From Streptomyces lydicus (lineage in GTDB: Bacteria > Actinomycetota > Actinomycetes > Streptomycetales > Streptomycetaceae), in assembly GCF_004125265.1 (NCBI RefSeq), contig NZ_RDTE01000003.1, positions 4,650,001 through 4,714,000 on the forward strand: a DNA stretch of 64,000 nucleotides, written 5' to 3'. Below the pieces are notes generated by a model. That model saw only the letters and a program-made list of their open reading frames with translations, did not search any database and had not been told where the DNA came from. Within the stretch, counting starts at the first letter, position 1; every line of letters starts with the position of its first letter. The translations under genes were made by a program, and so were the position numbers. This document shows positions 36,302 to 44,343 of this stretch, piece by piece.

Positions 36302-38287
36302 GTGAACGACCCGGTGGGCCCGGCCCGCTCCCTGTGCCTGATCGGCTGCGGACCGCGCGGCGCCTCGATCGTCGAGCGGATCCTCGCCAACGTCCCCGCC
36401 CTGTACGGCGACCGGCCCCTGGACCTGCACATCGTCGACCCGTACCCACCGGGCGCGGGCCGCACCTGGCGCACCGACCAGCCCGGTCTGCTGTGGATGA
36501 ACTCCGCCGCCGAGCAGGTCACGATGTACCCCGACGAGAGCGTGGAGTGCGCCGGCCCGCCGCGCCCCGGCCCCACCACCGCCGGCTGGCTCGACGCCCC
36601 GCTGCACGACGGTGCCTACGCCGCCCGCCGCGACCAGGGCCGGTATCTGCGGCACTTCTTCGAGACCGTCACCCGCGAGCGGCCCGCCTCGGTGCGGCTG
36701 TACGTCCACCGGGCGCGGGCGGTCGATCTGCGGCGCACGCCCGCCGGGGCGGCACCGGGCGGGCGGGGACGCCAGCAGGTGATCCTCGACTCCGGCCAAC
36801 CGCCCTTCCTCGCCGACCGGGTGGTGTTCGCCCAGGGCCATACGGACACCCTCGCCGCCCCCGCACCGGCCGGCCTGACCCGGATCGGCCCCGGCCCCGC
36901 CGACCCGGCGGCGCTGGCGGCCGTCCCGCCCGGCGCCCGGGTCCTGGTCCGCGGCCTGGGCCTGGTCTTCATCGACTGCCTGGCGCTGCTGACGGAGGGC
37001 CGCGGCGGCCGTTTCGTCCGCCCCGCCCCCGGCGGGCCACTGCGCTATCTGCCGTCCGGGCGCGAGCCCCGGCTGTACGCGGGCTCCCGGCGCGGCGTCC
37101 CCCTGCCGCCCAAACCGGCGTACGCGCCACCGGCCGGCCCCCGGGCAGCCAGCGCCCCGGCAGGCACCACCGCCCCGGCAGCCCTGGCAGCCCCGGCAGC
37201 CCCGGCAGTCACCGCCACTCCGACTGCCCCCGCCGCCCCGCGCTTCGCCACCGTCGACGCCTGCCGGGCCGTGCTGTCCCGGCCCGGCGCCTCCTTCGGC
37301 GGCGAGGTGTGGCCGCTGGTGGTGGCGGAACTGGGCTGGTGCCACTACCGCGCCCTCTTCGCCGGGCAGCCCGCCCGTACCCGTATGAGCTGGCCGGACT
37401 TCGACGCCCAGTACGCCCTGCTGCACCCCGACGCCGACCGGCTGGCCAAACTCGCCCGCGAGGCGGTGCCCGACCCCGCCGACCGCCTCGACCTGGCCCG
37501 GCTGGCCGACCCGCTGGCCGGCCTGCGGTTCGCCGGCCCCGACGACCTCCAGCACCGGCTGCGCGGCCTGCTCGCCGAGGAGCTGCGCCGCCGCACGGGC
37601 CCCGCGAGCGGTGTCGCCACCGCCCTGGTCGACGGCCTGCGGCTGGCCGGCGCGGTCATCGAGGAGCTGTGGCGCTCCGGCGAGCTGTCCGCCGGCCAAC
37701 TGGCGGAGGCACTGGACCACTTCGCACTCGGCACCTACCTCAGCTCGGGCCCGCCGCCGCTGCGCGCCGAGCAGCTGCTGGCACTGGCCGAAGCGGGCGT
37801 GGTGACGTTCGTGGGCCCTGGGATGCGGGTGTCGCCCGTGCCCGGGGACGGGGGCGTGCCAGGAGGCGGGGACGTGCCCGGAGGCGGGGACGTGCCCGGG
37901 GACGAGGCCTTACCCGAAGACCGGGCCTCGGAGAGCGCCCCGCGCCGCGCCGTCTTCCGCGCGACCAGCCCCGCCCTCCCCGGCACCGGGTACGAGGCGG
38001 ACATCCTCCTCGACGCCCGGCTGGCGGCGCCCGACCCCGACCGGGTGACCGATCCCCTGCTGCGCGCCCTGCTGTCCCGCGGCGAACTGGTCCAGGAGCG
38101 GCCCGGGGACGACGCGGCCGGCATGCTGCGGCTGTCCGGCGCGGACCTGCACCCCGTCGACTCGACCGGCACCGTGCACCACGACCGGACCATCGCCGGA
38201 CCGGCCCAGTTCCCCCGCCCGCACACCAACGCCGTCTACTTCCGCCAGAACGACGCGATCGCCCGCGCCCTGCTCGCCGACGGCTGA
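36302..38287 (+). CDS. FAD/NAD(P)-binding protein of the lanthipeptide operon
   Basis: The 661-residue protein begins with the FAD-binding strand L-I-G-C-G-P-R-G-A-S-I, then D-P-Y-P-P-G-A-G-R-T-W, characteristic of the NAD_binding_9 flavoprotein group. A second nucleotide site is near V-L-V-R-G-L-G-L-V-F-I-D. A Pro/Ala-rich insert spans about residues 270-310 and another Gly-rich insert about 518-535. These proteins recur in RiPP clusters but the reaction is mostly unknown; oxidation of the peptide, perhaps at the C-terminal Cys, is a guess. Codon 537 is TTA (37910-37912). GTG at 36302 follows GGAGG; an in-frame TTG lies five codons earlier. Confidence 0.8.
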   Translation: MNDPVGPARSLCLIGCGPRGASIVERILANVPALYGDRPLDLHIVDPYPPGAGRTWRTDQPGLLWMNSAAEQVTMYPDESVECAGPPRPGPTTAGWLDAPLHDGAYAARRDQGRYLRHFFETVTRERPASVRLYVHRARAVDLRRTPAGAAPGGRGRQQVILDSGQPPFLADRVVFAQGHTDTLAAPAPAGLTRIGPGPADPAALAAVPPGARVLVRGLGLVFIDCLALLTEGRGGRFVRPAPGGPLRYLPSGREPRLYAGSRRGVPLPPKPAYAPPAGPRAASAPAGTTAPAALAAPAAPAVTATPTAPAAPRFATVDACRAVLSRPGASFGGEVWPLVVAELGWCHYRALFAGQPARTRMSWPDFDAQYALLHPDADRLAKLAREAVPDPADRLDLARLADPLAGLRFAGPDDLQHRLRGLLAEELRRRTGPASGVATALVDGLRLAGAVIEELWRSGELSAGQLAEALDHFALGTYLSSGPPPLRAEQLLALAEAGVVTFVGPGMRVSPVPGDGGVPGGGDVPGGGDVPGDEALPEDRASESAPRRAVFRATSPALPGTGYEADILLDARLAAPDPDRVTDPLLRALLSRGELVQERPGDDAAGMLRLSGADLHPVDSTGTVHHDRTIAGPAQFPRPHTNAVYFRQNDAIARALLADG

Positions 38288-38340
38288 CCGCGGGCCGCCC
38301 GGCCCAGGGGGCCGCCCCCGCCCGGCCCCCTCCCCACTCC

Positions 38341-39201
38341 TCACCCCCGCAGCGCGATCCCGTGCTGTTGGGCCAGGATCGCGGCCTGTACCCGGCTGCG
38401 CAGGTTGAGTTTCGACAGGATCCGGCTGGTGTGTGTTTTCACGGTGCCCTCCGCGAGGTGGAGGGTTTCGGCGATGGCGCTGTTGGCCAGGCCGCGGGCT
38501 ATACAGGCCAGTACCTCCAACTCCCGTTTGGTGAGGGTGTCGAGGGACTGTGCGGCGCCCGCCGGGAGGGTGGGGCCGGCCACCGGGGGGCGGCCGGCGA
38601 ACTCGGTGATCAGGCGCCGGGCGATGGCGGGGGTGAGAAAGCCGTCCCCGTGCGCCACCTCCCTTACCGCGCTGACCAGTACGGCAGGCTCGGCGTTCTT
38701 GAGGATGAAGCCGCCGGCGCCGGCCCGTAGCGCCCCGAAGATGTACTCGTTGAGGTCGAAGGTGGTCAGCACCAGCACCTCGGCGAGCCCGCGCTCCACG
38801 ATCCTGCGGGTGGCGGCGACCCCGTTGAGCTGCGGCATCTGGACGTCCATCAGGACCACATCGGGCCGGAGCTCGGCGGCCATCCGGACCGCCGCCACGC
38901 CGTCGCCGGCCTCGCCGACCACCGTGATGCCCGGGTCGGTCTGCAGCACCAGCACCAGCCCGGAGCGCACCGCGGCCTGGTCGTCGGCCACCAGCACCCG
39001 TATGCGCTCGGGCCGTATGTCCTCGGGCCGTATCTCCTCCGGCCGTATCTCCTCCGGCCTGCCCGCCGGGGCGTGGCCCGGCGCATCCGCCGGCCCGCCC
39101 CTCCGTTCGCCCGCCGCCGGCTCCTCCACCAGCCCGTCCACCAGCCCCGCCATTAACCCCTCCACCGGCTCCTCCGCCGTCTGCTCCACTGGCTGTGCCA
39201 C
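38341..39201 (-). CDS. NarL/LuxR-family response regulator
   Basis: The receiver domain (about residues 68-185) has A-D-D-Q, the phospho-acceptor Asp in V-V-L-M-D-V-Q-M-P, T-T-F-D and the K of I-L-K-N-A. The LuxR helix-turn-helix (about 220-280) shows L-T-K-R-E-L-E-V-L and E-G-T-V-K-T-H. An unusual 67-residue N-terminal extension contains E-E-I-R-P repeats (15-bp DNA repeats near 39005-39065) and a TTA codon at position 16 (39154-39156); an internal start would remove both. Encoded 52 bp after its likely partner kinase. Confidence 0.88.
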   Translation of the reverse strand: MAQPVEQTAEEPVEGLMAGLVDGLVEEPAAGERRGGPADAPGHAPAGRPEEIRPEEIRPEDIRPERIRVLVADDQAAVRSGLVLVLQTDPGITVVGEAGDGVAAVRMAAELRPDVVLMDVQMPQLNGVAATRRIVERGLAEVLVLTTFDLNEYIFGALRAGAGGFILKNAEPAVLVSAVREVAHGDGFLTPAIARRLITEFAGRPPVAGPTLPAGAAQSLDTLTKRELEVLACIARGLANSAIAETLHLAEGTVKTHTSRILSKLNLRSRVQAAILAQQHGIALRG

Positions 39202-39205
39202 CTTT

Positions 39206-39249
39206 CTCGTCCGCTGCTCGTCCGCTGCTCGTCCGCTTCTCGTCCGCTA
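39206..39249. repeat. 11-bp tandem repeat between kinase and regulator genes
   Basis: CTCGTCCGCTN units start at 39206, 39217, 39228 and 39239, exactly 11 bp apart, nearly perfect. They fill the spacer upstream of the response-regulator start. Confidence 0.85.
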
Positions 39250-39253
39250 GGAG

Positions 39254-40534
39254 TCAGGAGTGCTGTGTCAGCGGGAGCACGGCCCGCACCCGCCAGCGTC
39301 CGGGGGCGGTGCGGTCGGGTCCCGCGTCGAAGATGCCGCCGACCAGTGCGGCCCGTTCGGACATTCCGGCGAGGCCGGCGCCCGCTCCGGTGGTCAGCTG
39401 CGCCACGGGGCGCTGCCGGGCCCGGCCGTCGGGGCGGGTCAGCGGGCTGTCGACCGAGAGGGTCAGCTGCCCGGCGCCGGTCTCGCAGCGGATGTGCACC
39501 CGCCCCGCCGAGGCGTGCTTGAGGACATTGGTCAGTGCCTCCTGCACGATGCGGTACGCCGTCACCTCGATCACCGAGGACACTTCGGGGAAGTGCTCGG
39601 GGAACTCGGTGTGCAGGGTGAGCGCCGCCGCGTCGGCGGCCGGCCTGGCCTGTTCGACGAGCGACCCCAGCGCGTTCAGCTGGGGCCGGTCCCAGTCGTC
39701 GTCCACCCCGCGGTCGGAGCGCAACAGCACCACCATCCGCCGCATTTCGGCCAGCCCCTGCACACTGTTCTCGCGGATCACCGCGAGCGCCCGCAGTACC
39801 GGATCCTCCTCCGCACCCTCCTCCTCGGCGGCGCCGTCCTTCTCCCCCTTCTCCCCCTTCGCCCCGGCGAGCGAGAGCACGGCGCTGGAGTGAATGGCGA
39901 TGGCGCTGAGGTGGTTGGCCACCAGATCGTGCAGCTCACGGGCCATCCGGGTGCGTTCGGTCTGCAGTACGGTCTTGCGGTCCAGCTCCGCCAGCCGGTT
40001 GATCTGCGCGGCGCGCTGCCGTTCGGTGTCCGCCCGCTCCTTGTGGTTGCGTATCAACACCCCCGTCCACACCGGGGAGATGAGCAGCAGCGCGACGATG
40101 ACGCCGGTCGTCACCCCCTCCGAGCGGTCGCCGGTGAGGACGAGGACCACGGTGGTGGCGAGGGTGGCCGTGACGCTCCCGGTCTGCAGCAGCCGGCACA
40201 GCCAGGGGGCGCCGTACAGCGCGGCCGCATAGAGCAGATCGGTGTAGATGAGGACCGGGCCCAGACCGCCGCTGGACATGGTCTCCACGATGACGGTGAG
40301 GGTGCCGACGGCGACGGCGGGAGCCGGCCGGGCACTGCGCAGGGCGGTCGCGGCGCACAGCACGACGACCGGCAGGACGGCCTGCCAGGCGGGGATGTCG
40401 CCCCCCCTCACCTGTGAGCCGCCCACGACATACAGAATCAGACAGCCGGCAAAGAAACCGACCGCCAATCTGAGGTCACGGAGCGGTACGGGGCGGTGGC
40501 GCGCGTGCGTACTGGTGAAAGGACGTAACCACAC
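39254..40534 (-). CDS. NarL-type sensor histidine kinase
   Basis: The 426-residue protein has four or five N-terminal membrane segments (about residues 22-155), a HisKA_3 dimerisation domain with the phosphorylated His in A-R-E-L-H-D-L-V near residue 200, and a HATPase domain with N-V-L-K-H-A-S and G-A-G-L-A-G-M-S-E-R. It lacks a large extracellular sensor, as in kinases that sense envelope damage. The GTG at 40534 gives a TTA as third codon (40526-40528). The start is uncertain for lack of a clear ribosome binding site. Operon with the response regulator; likely controls cluster expression or immunity. Confidence 0.88.
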   Translation of the reverse strand: MWLRPFTSTHARHRPVPLRDLRLAVGFFAGCLILYVVGGSQVRGGDIPAWQAVLPVVVLCAATALRSARPAPAVAVGTLTVIVETMSSGGLGPVLIYTDLLYAAALYGAPWLCRLLQTGSVTATLATTVVLVLTGDRSEGVTTGVIVALLLISPVWTGVLIRNHKERADTERQRAAQINRLAELDRKTVLQTERTRMARELHDLVANHLSAIAIHSSAVLSLAGAKGEKGEKDGAAEEEGAEEDPVLRALAVIRENSVQGLAEMRRMVVLLRSDRGVDDDWDRPQLNALGSLVEQARPAADAAALTLHTEFPEHFPEVSSVIEVTAYRIVQEALTNVLKHASAGRVHIRCETGAGQLTLSVDSPLTRPDGRARQRPVAQLTTGAGAGLAGMSERAALVGGIFDAGPDRTAPGRWRVRAVLPLTQHS

Positions 40535-40788
40535 ACGAGGACAGTACTTCCGTGCGCTGCCCGTTCTCCTGGCCCTGGCGCCCGAATTTGGTTCCGTCTC
40601 TCGTACATCGAAGTATGTAGCCGTACATCAGCAAGAGGGATGACTCGAAGGTTCCGGAGGATCTGCAAACCTTGAGCTGTCTGTATCGATCGATGTAGGC
40701 GAAAAAGGGGGAGAGAAGAACTGTTCGACGGGCCGTCACTCACCCAGTACGGCCCAGGCACCGCTCAACTGTGGAGGACGGAAAGTAC

Positions 40789-41565
40789 GTGGAAACGAAC
40801 GCCGCTCTTCTCGAACTCTGTCCGGAGCCCCTTGACCTGGGCGTTGGGCACCACTGGCAGCACCCGGGACGGAACCGCCCAACGCCGCTCGCGGCCGCAC
40901 CGGCACCCGCACCCGCATCTGCTCCCGATCGCCCGGACATCCGGTCCACACCCGTCCCGCTCTTCGTCGTCCCCGTAGGATCCACCCCTCCCCACGGACC
41001 GGGAACGGCGCTGTCCCCCGACAGCTGCCCGGACCTCAACGGCCACTCCCGGGCCAGCCTCGACGCCGCGTCCCGCGGCCGGCTGCTGGCCCGCCTCCCC
41101 GACCGGGTGAGCGCCGCGATGGCCGCCGCCTGCCACTGGGAGTTGTACGCGACCCGCGGCCTGCTGATCGTGGCCTGCGGTGAGGACGCCCGTCAGATGG
41201 GCTTCTCGGTGGAGTCCGTCCGCCCCGGAGCGTCCTTGCCGCACACCCCGTACGAGGTGCTGACGGACCAGGAGGCCCGCACCGCGGCCGGGCGCCCGGC
41301 CGCCGAGCGGGAACGCCTCGTCACGCGTTACTGGGTCCGCAAGGATGCCGCGCTGCAGGCCGTCGGCGGCGGTCTGTCCCTCGCTCCCGAACGCATCGAG
41401 GCCGGTTTCCCCGGCGACCGCGGCACGGTCCTCGTCCCGGGTCCGCAGGGTCTGGAAGTCCCCGTTCTGGTAAGGAACTTCACCTTCTCCGCCTCCTACG
41501 AGTTCGCCGTCGCCACCCCGGAACCCCTCGCCCTCACCCCGTCCTTCGCCTATTCGGTCAGGTAA
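40789..41565 (+). CDS. PPTase-superfamily protein with altered metal-binding motif (copy 2)
   Basis: The 258-residue product has Y-W-V-R-K-D-A-A-L-Q-A-V-G-G-G-L near residue 180, clearly the W-x-x-K-E-A-x-x-K helix of Sfp-type PPTases but with Glu to Asp and Lys to Gln. The first motif reads M-G-F-S-V-E-S, so as in copy 1 a Ser stands where the Mg-binding Asp belongs. The N-terminal 70 residues are Pro/Ala-rich. GGAGGACGG precedes the GTG at 40789. The cluster probably ends here. Either both copies are catalytically altered partners or they form a specialised pair. Confidence 0.65.
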   Translation: METNAALLELCPEPLDLGVGHHWQHPGRNRPTPLAAAPAPAPASAPDRPDIRSTPVPLFVVPVGSTPPHGPGTALSPDSCPDLNGHSRASLDAASRGRLLARLPDRVSAAMAAACHWELYATRGLLIVACGEDARQMGFSVESVRPGASLPHTPYEVLTDQEARTAAGRPAAERERLVTRYWVRKDAALQAVGGGLSLAPERIEAGFPGDRGTVLVPGPQGLEVPVLVRNFTFSASYEFAVATPEPLALTPSFAYSVR

Positions 41566-41910
41566 ATGCCCGTTTCTGCGGGGGCGGCGGCAAGGGCGGC
41601 GGACCGGAATTGCCGCGGCTGGCCGGAATTCGGACCTTGACGGCCTTGACCGCCTTGACCGCCTTGGCGGGTTTGACGTAAGGCGACGGCGCGGAAATGG
41701 GCGGCAGAATCCCCGGAATCCCCGGTCACGGGCCAAAGGGCCGTGCCGATGCGAGGGGGGCTCGCTTAGCGCCCACCCGGGTGAAACACCTGCATGTCGC
41801 ACTCCCCGGGACCCCGGAAAACCATATTGCCGGGTTAGTTGGTGCGTGCCCACCGGTCGTGGCGAGTACCGCGTCACGGCGTTGCCGGAGCACAGCGGAG
41901 GATTCCCGTC
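41566..41910 (+). promoter_or_regulatory. Long leader of the rpf gene, candidate c-di-AMP riboswitch
   Basis: This 345-bp region has a 9-bp CCTTGACSG repeat (units at 41635, 41644, 41653, 41662) and then a structured GC-rich leader with CGGGTGAAACACC near 41780 and GGGACCCCGGAAAACC near 41806. In Streptomyces, rpf genes are commonly preceded by ydaO-type c-di-AMP riboswitches. The position and the GGGTGAA element fit, but I could not match the conserved terminal block, so this is tentative. Confidence 0.35.
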
Positions 41911-42591
41911 ATGCCGTCGCCCCTCGCCAAACGGTCCGCCGAAAGGCTCCTGCTCGTGCTGCTGGTCCTCCTGGGCGTCGCGGGCCTGGCCGGTCTCACC
42001 GGCCCGGCCGCGGCGGCCGCCGGGCAGCCCTTCGGCCCGCCGGGACCCGACTGGGAGCGCATCGCCGCCTGTGAGAGCAACGGCCGCTGGCACATCAACA
42101 CCGGCAACGGCTACCACGGCGGCCTGCAGATCGACCCCGCCACCTGGCGTGCCTACGGCGGCCTCCGCTACGCCCCACGTGCCGACCTCGCCACCCGCGC
42201 CGAGCAGATCGCCGTCGGTGAGCGCATCGCCCGGGACCGCGGCCTGTCCGCCTGGCCCAACTGCGCAGGCGCCACGAACGGTTCCGCCGGCAGCTCCGCC
42301 CCCGCCGACCGGCAGACGTCAGCCGACCGGCAGACCGCCGCGGCCGACCGGATTCCCGCGGCCGACAGTGCCCCCGCTGCCGACCGGGCCCCCGCTCCGC
42401 GCGCCCACCGCGCGCGCATCGCCACCAAGGCCCGCAGCTATGTCGTGCACCGTGGCGACTGCCTTTCCGACATCGCCGAACGCGCCCACACCCGGGGCGG
42501 CACCAAAGGCCTCTACGTCCTGAACAAGCATGCGCTCGACCAGGGCCCGGACCGCATCTACCCCGGACAGCGGCTGCGGCTGCGGAGGTGA
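41911..42591 (+). CDS. Resuscitation-promoting-factor-like transglycosylase with LysM
   Basis: The 226-residue secreted protein has a signal peptide (residues 1-38, ending A-A-A-A-A), an Rpf catalytic domain (about 48-118, with W-E-R-I-A-A-C-E-S-N-G-R-W, the E being catalytic, G-G-L-Q-I and W-P-N-C), an A/D-rich linker with D-R-Q-T/A-D-R repeats, and a C-terminal LysM (Y-V-V-H-R-G-D-C-L-S-D-I to Y-P-G-Q-R-L). It cleaves peptidoglycan during germination or growth. GCGGAGG precedes the ATG. Confidence 0.93.
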   Translation: MPSPLAKRSAERLLLVLLVLLGVAGLAGLTGPAAAAAGQPFGPPGPDWERIAACESNGRWHINTGNGYHGGLQIDPATWRAYGGLRYAPRADLATRAEQIAVGERIARDRGLSAWPNCAGATNGSAGSSAPADRQTSADRQTAAADRIPAADSAPAADRAPAPRAHRARIATKARSYVVHRGDCLSDIAERAHTRGGTKGLYVLNKHALDQGPDRIYPGQRLRLRR

Positions 42592-42751
42592 GTCGCGGCG
42601 GTTCGTGCCGGCGACGGAGAGAGCCGTCACGGTGAATCCGCTGCTCGGTCAGAGTGAATGCGTGGGACGGGCCGTTGCTCAGGCTTGGCGGATGGGAGAA
42701 GGCCCGATAGCAAGTCCGCGGGTACCCAACCGCGAGGTGCAGGAGCACACA

Positions 42752-43129
42752 GTGAAGAACATGGCACGCGTCAATTTCGTGATCGCAGGAGCTTGCGGCC
42801 TGCTCCTGGCGGCCGGGGCGGCGCCCGCCCAGGCATGGGACGGGGGGCCGTACGGCCTCGACGGGGTGTGGAACAGCGACACGGTGGCCAGCTTCCACGC
42901 CGGCTTCAGCTGCCGCAACCGGGCAAGGATCTGCATCAACGGCCCGCTGAACAGCGGAAACGTCAGCAACTCGCAGAATGTCCACCTGTCAGGCAACAAC
43001 ACCGACAGCGGCAGCCCGACCAACGTCAACGGCAACACCAACGACGACGCCGGCGGCACCACCGGAGCCGAGAACAAGACCAGCAACGACATCCAGCACA
43101 TCGGCCGCGGCGGCAAGCAGCAGTTGTGA
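42752..43129 (+). CDS. Small secreted Asn/Gly/Ser-rich protein (paralogue 1)
   Basis: The 125-residue protein has a signal peptide (residues 1-32, ending A-P-A-Q-A), two cysteines in C-R-N-R-A-R-I-C, then I-N-G-P-L-N-S-G-N-V-S-N-S-Q-N and an Asn/Gly/Ser/Thr-rich tail. The gene at 43449 encodes a relative with the same C-I-N-G-P-x-x-S-G-N-x-x-N-S segment. Composition suggests a surface or amyloid-like protein, in the spirit of rodlins and chaplins, but it has neither signature. The GTG follows GCAGGAGCAC. Confidence 0.75.
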   Translation: MKNMARVNFVIAGACGLLLAAGAAPAQAWDGGPYGLDGVWNSDTVASFHAGFSCRNRARICINGPLNSGNVSNSQNVHLSGNNTDSGSPTNVNGNTNDDAGGTTGAENKTSNDIQHIGRGGKQQL

Positions 43130-43203
43130 CCCGGATCTGATCCGGACCGACCCGGTCCTGATCCGGACCCGACCCGGTCCTGATCCGGCCCTGATCCGGC
43201 CTT
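43128..43203. repeat. 21-22-bp tandem repeat after paralogue 1
   Basis: Units GACCCGGTCCTGATCCGGAC start at 43128, 43149 and 43171, with a partial fourth copy. Each contains GATCCGG and its inverted half CCGGATC occurs in the first, so hairpins can form. The following 245 bp up to paralogue 2 are GC-rich with a TGATCCGG-free inverted GGCGGAC/GTCCGCC near 43345, possibly a shared terminator. Confidence 0.7.
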
Positions 43204-43448
43204 GAACCACTCCTCCGGCTCCGGCTCGTCCGGGGCCGGAGGGGTGTGCGGCGGATGAGCGGCGGTGGTACGGCAGTGAGTACGGAGGCGGGTGCGGCGG
43301 CGTTCCCTTCCCGGGCCGCCGCGCCCGTACACGACGATCGCCCGGCGGACGGTCCGCCGGGCGATCGATGGACGGCGCGCGGGCCGTGGCCGCAGTCGTC
43401 CTCAGGAGGTCATGGCCCGCTCGGTCGGGCCCGCTCGGTCAGGCCCGC

Positions 43449-43859
43449 TCAGTGCAGGAAGCCTCCGAGGATGCGCTGGATGTTGTTGCTGCTGCCCGCC
43501 GATGCACCGGTGGCGGAGTTCGCGCTGTTGGTGGACCCGTTGGTGTTGTGGATATTGCCGCTGTTGTTGGGGTTGCCGTGGTTGAGGAAGTTGCCGCTGT
43601 TGAGGCTGTTGCCGCTGTGCACCGGCCCGTTGATGCAGGGGTGCGGGGACTTGAACACCGGGGACTTGTAGTTGAAGTCCGCGAGGCGGTTGTTGCAGAC
43701 CACCCCGGAGACCATGCCGGTCACGGTGCCGACATCGGCGCCTGCCACGGCCGAGAGCAGGGACTCGCCCGGAACGGTCTGCGCACGGGCCATCCCGCTG
43801 CCGAACAGCACCAGCCCGCACGCCCCGACGATACTTCCCGCCTGCACAATTCTTCTCAC
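43449..43859 (-). CDS. Small secreted Asn/Gly/Ser-rich protein (paralogue 2)
   Basis: The 136-residue protein has a signal peptide (residues 1-26, ending G-M-A-R-A), then A-D-V-G-T-V-T-G-M-V-S-G-V-V-C and C-I-N-G-P-V-H-S-G-N-S-L-N-S-G-N, followed by regular N-x-G-N steps (F-L-N-H-G-N-P-N-N-S-G-N-I-H-N). The GTG follows GAGGAGCGAC. It is convergent with paralogue 1, sharing the two-cysteine plus I-N-G-P core. The NxGN steps could stack as a small beta-solenoid. No family name can be given. Confidence 0.75.
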   Translation of the reverse strand: MRRIVQAGSIVGACGLVLFGSGMARAQTVPGESLLSAVAGADVGTVTGMVSGVVCNNRLADFNYKSPVFKSPHPCINGPVHSGNSLNSGNFLNHGNPNNSGNIHNTNGSTNSANSATGASAGSSNNIQRILGGFLH

Positions 43860-44055
43860 GTCGCTCCTCGCCGATTCGTCCTTCTGATGCCAGACGTATC
43901 GTGCTGCCGTTGCCGTCCCGCAGCCCCCTTCAACCCGCGAAGAGTAAAACGCTCGTCGGCCACAATCAGCCGGGTGGCCCAACAATTCGCGAGCGTTTCC
44001 GGGGAGGCGAAGACGTGTGCGCGGGCACGCCGGCGACGGGGGTGCCCACGGCCCT

Positions 44056-44343
44056 CTACAGCACCAGCCGCTCCGGCATGGGCTGCTCCACACCGTCCAG
44101 CTCCAGCGTGCAGCGGGGCATGGAGGGGACCAGGTGCGGCTGGCGCAGCAGGACCCGGAAGGGGTGGGCGGGCTCTTCGGGGAGTTCGCCGGTCAGCACG
44201 TTCATGCCGGCGCTGTGTTCCTTCCGGTACGCGACCACCTTGCCGTCGACCAGCAGCTCGATCTCCCCGGTCCGGCCGGGCCCGACATTCACGGTGATCG
44301 AGTGATCACCCTGGTCCAGGTGGAAGTGGTGGCGATGTCCCAT
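44056..44343 (-). CDS. Hypothetical protein, 95 aa, His-rich N-terminus
   Basis: The protein starts M-G-H-R-H-H-F-H-L-D and continues as alternating strands (H-S-I-T-V-N-V-G, I-E-L-L-V-D-G-K-V-V-A-Y, C-T-L-E-L-D-G-V), suggesting a small beta-sandwich. The His cluster could bind metal. GGAGGTGC precedes the ATG. It is divergent from the M50 protease gene. I do not recognise the family. Confidence 0.65.
   Translation of the reverse strand: MGHRHHFHLDQGDHSITVNVGPGRTGEIELLVDGKVVAYRKEHSAGMNVLTGELPEEPAHPFRVLLRQPHLVPSMPRCTLELDGVEQPMPERLVL

Noticed and set aside
36238..38730. An 830-residue plus-strand frame over the flavoprotein gene
   Set aside because: Arg/Pro-rich shadow of the flavoprotein, which has a genuine FAD motif in another frame; it also crosses the hairpin and the regulator gene.
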